A stretch of DNA of 44,646 nucleotides, taken from Sphingomonas glacialis. Lineage in GTDB: Bacteria > Pseudomonadota > Alphaproteobacteria > Sphingomonadales > Sphingomonadaceae. Position 1 is the first letter of the stretch; each line of letters starts with the position of its first letter. Location of the stretch: positions 1 through 44,646 of the forward strand of contig NZ_RCZC01000004.1 of the NCBI RefSeq assembly GCF_006439055.1. Direction: 5' to 3'. The notes under the pieces were generated by a model that made no database searches, was not told where the DNA came from, and saw only the letters and a list, made by a program, of their open reading frames with translations. A program made the translations under genes and the position numbers. Positions 43,330-44,646 of the stretch are shown one piece after another.

Positions 43330-43820
43330 GCCTGCCTCGGCGCAAGACGTTGGAAGACCGCGAGCTGGTCCTCAACATCAATGTCAGCGATTGTAGATTC
43401 GCGGCGGTGGAATCGCGCGACTATGCGGTCCTCGACCGCATGCTGAAAACATGGCGGAAGAATAATAGGGACCTTGGGCTGACGGGCGCTTTGTTGTTGT
43501 GCGATGGCTCGTTCGTCCACGTGCTCGAGGGGACGCCGAACGGCGTGAAGAAGATGCGCGCGCGCGTTGTCGCTGATCCGCTACACACCAATGTGCGAAA
43601 CTTGCGTGAACAAGCCTGTATCAAGCGCCGCTTTTCCAATTGGCCGCTTGCCTATGTCGGGCCATCCCGCTGGGTACAGCGCGCGCTCAAGAATCATGAA
43701 CTGGCCTCGATGGGTTCTGAAACGCCCGCTGAGGGCGAGTTTTTGGTTGATCTGATTCTTAGTTTTGTCGGAGAAGACCCCGGCGCCGCGACAGAACTTT
43801 CGCTCCCGGCTTGGGTATAA
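43326..43820 (+). CDS. BLUF-like protein lacking the photoactive residues
   Basis: The product is 164 residues; ATG 43326 overlaps the previous stop. The fold matches BLUF (L-T-G-A-L-L-L-C-D-G-S-F-V-H-V-L-E-G, then F-S-N-W-P-L-A-Y-V-G). The conserved residues are changed: the Tyr strand reads L-V-L-N-I-N-V with no Tyr, Asn is Gly51, and Gln is His65. Flavin photochemistry of the usual kind is therefore unlikely. It may be a dimer partner or downstream effector of the active BLUF gene next to it (inference). Confidence 0.85.
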   Translation: MSLPRRKTLEDRELVLNINVSDCRFAAVESRDYAVLDRMLKTWRKNNRDLGLTGALLLCDGSFVHVLEGTPNGVKKMRARVVADPLHTNVRNLREQACIKRRFSNWPLAYVGPSRWVQRALKNHELASMGSETPAEGEFLVDLILSFVGEDPGAATELSLPAWV

Positions 43821-44631
43821 CGGGAGTAGGCGCCTAGGACCGAAGCGACCCTTTTTGCTTAGCGGACCGCAACTGTAATTTTGCCTTAATTCCATCACGA
43901 GCTTGTCAGAAGACATATTTCGATCGGTGCCGCCGAGACGAACGCATGTTTGAAATTTTTGTCGTGTGCTGGGCGAGTCGCGATGTCCGCATATGGATCA
44001 CAATCGAGAGCGCTCTGACATAGGAGGGTTGACTCCTCGCCGCAGCAACCAAGGAACAGAGCGGTAAATTTCCTTGCTAGACCTAGACTGCGGTTAATGT
44101 ATGTTAATTCCGCTGACGAGAAGATGGCAACTGATTTTACGGTGGTGGGACTAGGCTAAAGTCGAAATACCTCAGCCTATTTTCCTTGCGCCTAACAACT
44201 GGCCAGGGGCCATCGTCGGGGTGGAGCCCATGGCCGCGTTATTTGTCGAAAACATTATAAGAACGAAGCCGAGGCATATATCGCGGCGATGAGCGATCCG
44301 ACTGACGACAGCCGACGTCGGCTTTGCGCCGCGAACGACATCGATAGCTCTTACGACAAGATGGCAGAAGCGCGTTTGGTGGCCGCTCTCGCGGCACGTT
44401 CGACGATCACACCTGGGCCGAGGGCGGGTCGATGCAAGGCAACTTCCGTCACTTCGGCGCCACAGCGGTCGACGCGATGCTCGATCGCCATCGCGAACCA
44501 GGGAGAAGCTGGCCCGATCGGCACGGCCACCGAAATCGAAAAACCAGAGATAATTGGACGTTAACCGAATCTCGACGCTCATACGTCTACCGTCTGTTCG
44601 GTGGATCAGGTATATATCGACCGGCGAAACC
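43821..44631. other. Terminal gap without convincing genes
   Basis: Frames on both strands (for example 44289-44564 plus, 44172-44582 minus) are Arg/Ser-rich and without motifs. No RNA gene or terminator was identified. Confidence 0.4.
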
Positions 44632-44646
44632 GGGGGGGGGGGGGGG
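44632..44646. other. Terminal poly-G run (15 G)
   Basis: The window ends in an uninterrupted run of 15 G. Such runs at a contig end commonly come from no-signal base calls of two-colour sequencers. Treat it as a likely artefact. Confidence 0.8.

Overview
The window reads as chromosomal DNA of a GC-rich alphaproteobacterium, most likely a sphingomonad (Sphingomonas or relative). The basis is protein style and gene content: Tad pilus pseudopilins, an 812-residue TonB-dependent receptor, an MHYT hybrid kinase, PhoD, DUF6894-type small proteins, and the short recombinase type common in that group. The taxonomic call is inference. There are no rRNA or tRNA genes and no CRISPR array. The last 15 bases are a pure G run, which looks like a contig-end artefact.

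Layout. 1-2705: end of a tad (Flp pilus) locus, with two TadE-like proteins and a TadG-like protein carrying a von Willebrand A domain. 2825-3660: decayed IS3-family transposase. 4084-7695: the highlight, a tightly packed operon of photoactive yellow protein (PYP), PAS-PAS-GGDEF diguanylate cyclase, p-coumarate-activating ligase and EAL phosphodiesterase. The PYP has Tyr42, Glu46 and Cys69 at exactly the canonical positions once the GTG start at 4084 is used. The ligase carries what looks like an acyl-carrier-protein domain (a G-L-D-S-L motif with Ser54) in place of the usual N-terminal half. The operon therefore encodes a blue-light sensor, the enzyme that activates its chromophore, and both arms of c-di-GMP metabolism. 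No tyrosine ammonia lyase is present.

7700-12100 is a gene graveyard: a receiver-domain scrap, a doubly frameshifted MazG-like gene, a decayed IS3-group element with recognisable ends, and intact and broken DUF6894 genes. 12281-16619 holds a lipoprotein SGNH hydrolase, a large MHYT-GAF-PAS hybrid histidine kinase and a small charged protein, all on the minus strand. 17290-24318 is mixed: a 14-bp tandem repeat, a Tat-exported Gfo/Idh/MocA oxidoreductase, a STAS-like protein, a small protein coupled to a GAF-GGDEF cyclase, a truncated recombinase, a Myb-like/AT-hook/BrnA-like fusion and several small hypotheticals.

24457-38976 is mostly ordinary: MarC membrane protein, MsrB-MsrA fusion, TonB-C-like secreted protein, ABC exporter, aspartic protease coupled to an EF-hand protein, methyltransferase, alpha/beta hydrolase, and divergent phoD and TonB receptor with a possible PhoB box between them. 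39381-42402 has a LysR regulator divergent from an SDR oxidoreductase, a frameshifted NTF2-like gene and a methyltransferase-like protein. Two matching 16-bp palindromes lie in the LysR/SDR gap. 42901-43820 is a second blue-light module: a BLUF protein with all flavin-photocycle residues, translationally coupled to a BLUF-like protein that has lost them.

Signalling dominates the accessory content: two cyclases, one phosphodiesterase, PYP, two BLUF proteins and a hybrid kinase. Blue light and c-di-GMP are the likely common theme. That link is inferred from gene order and motifs, not shown.
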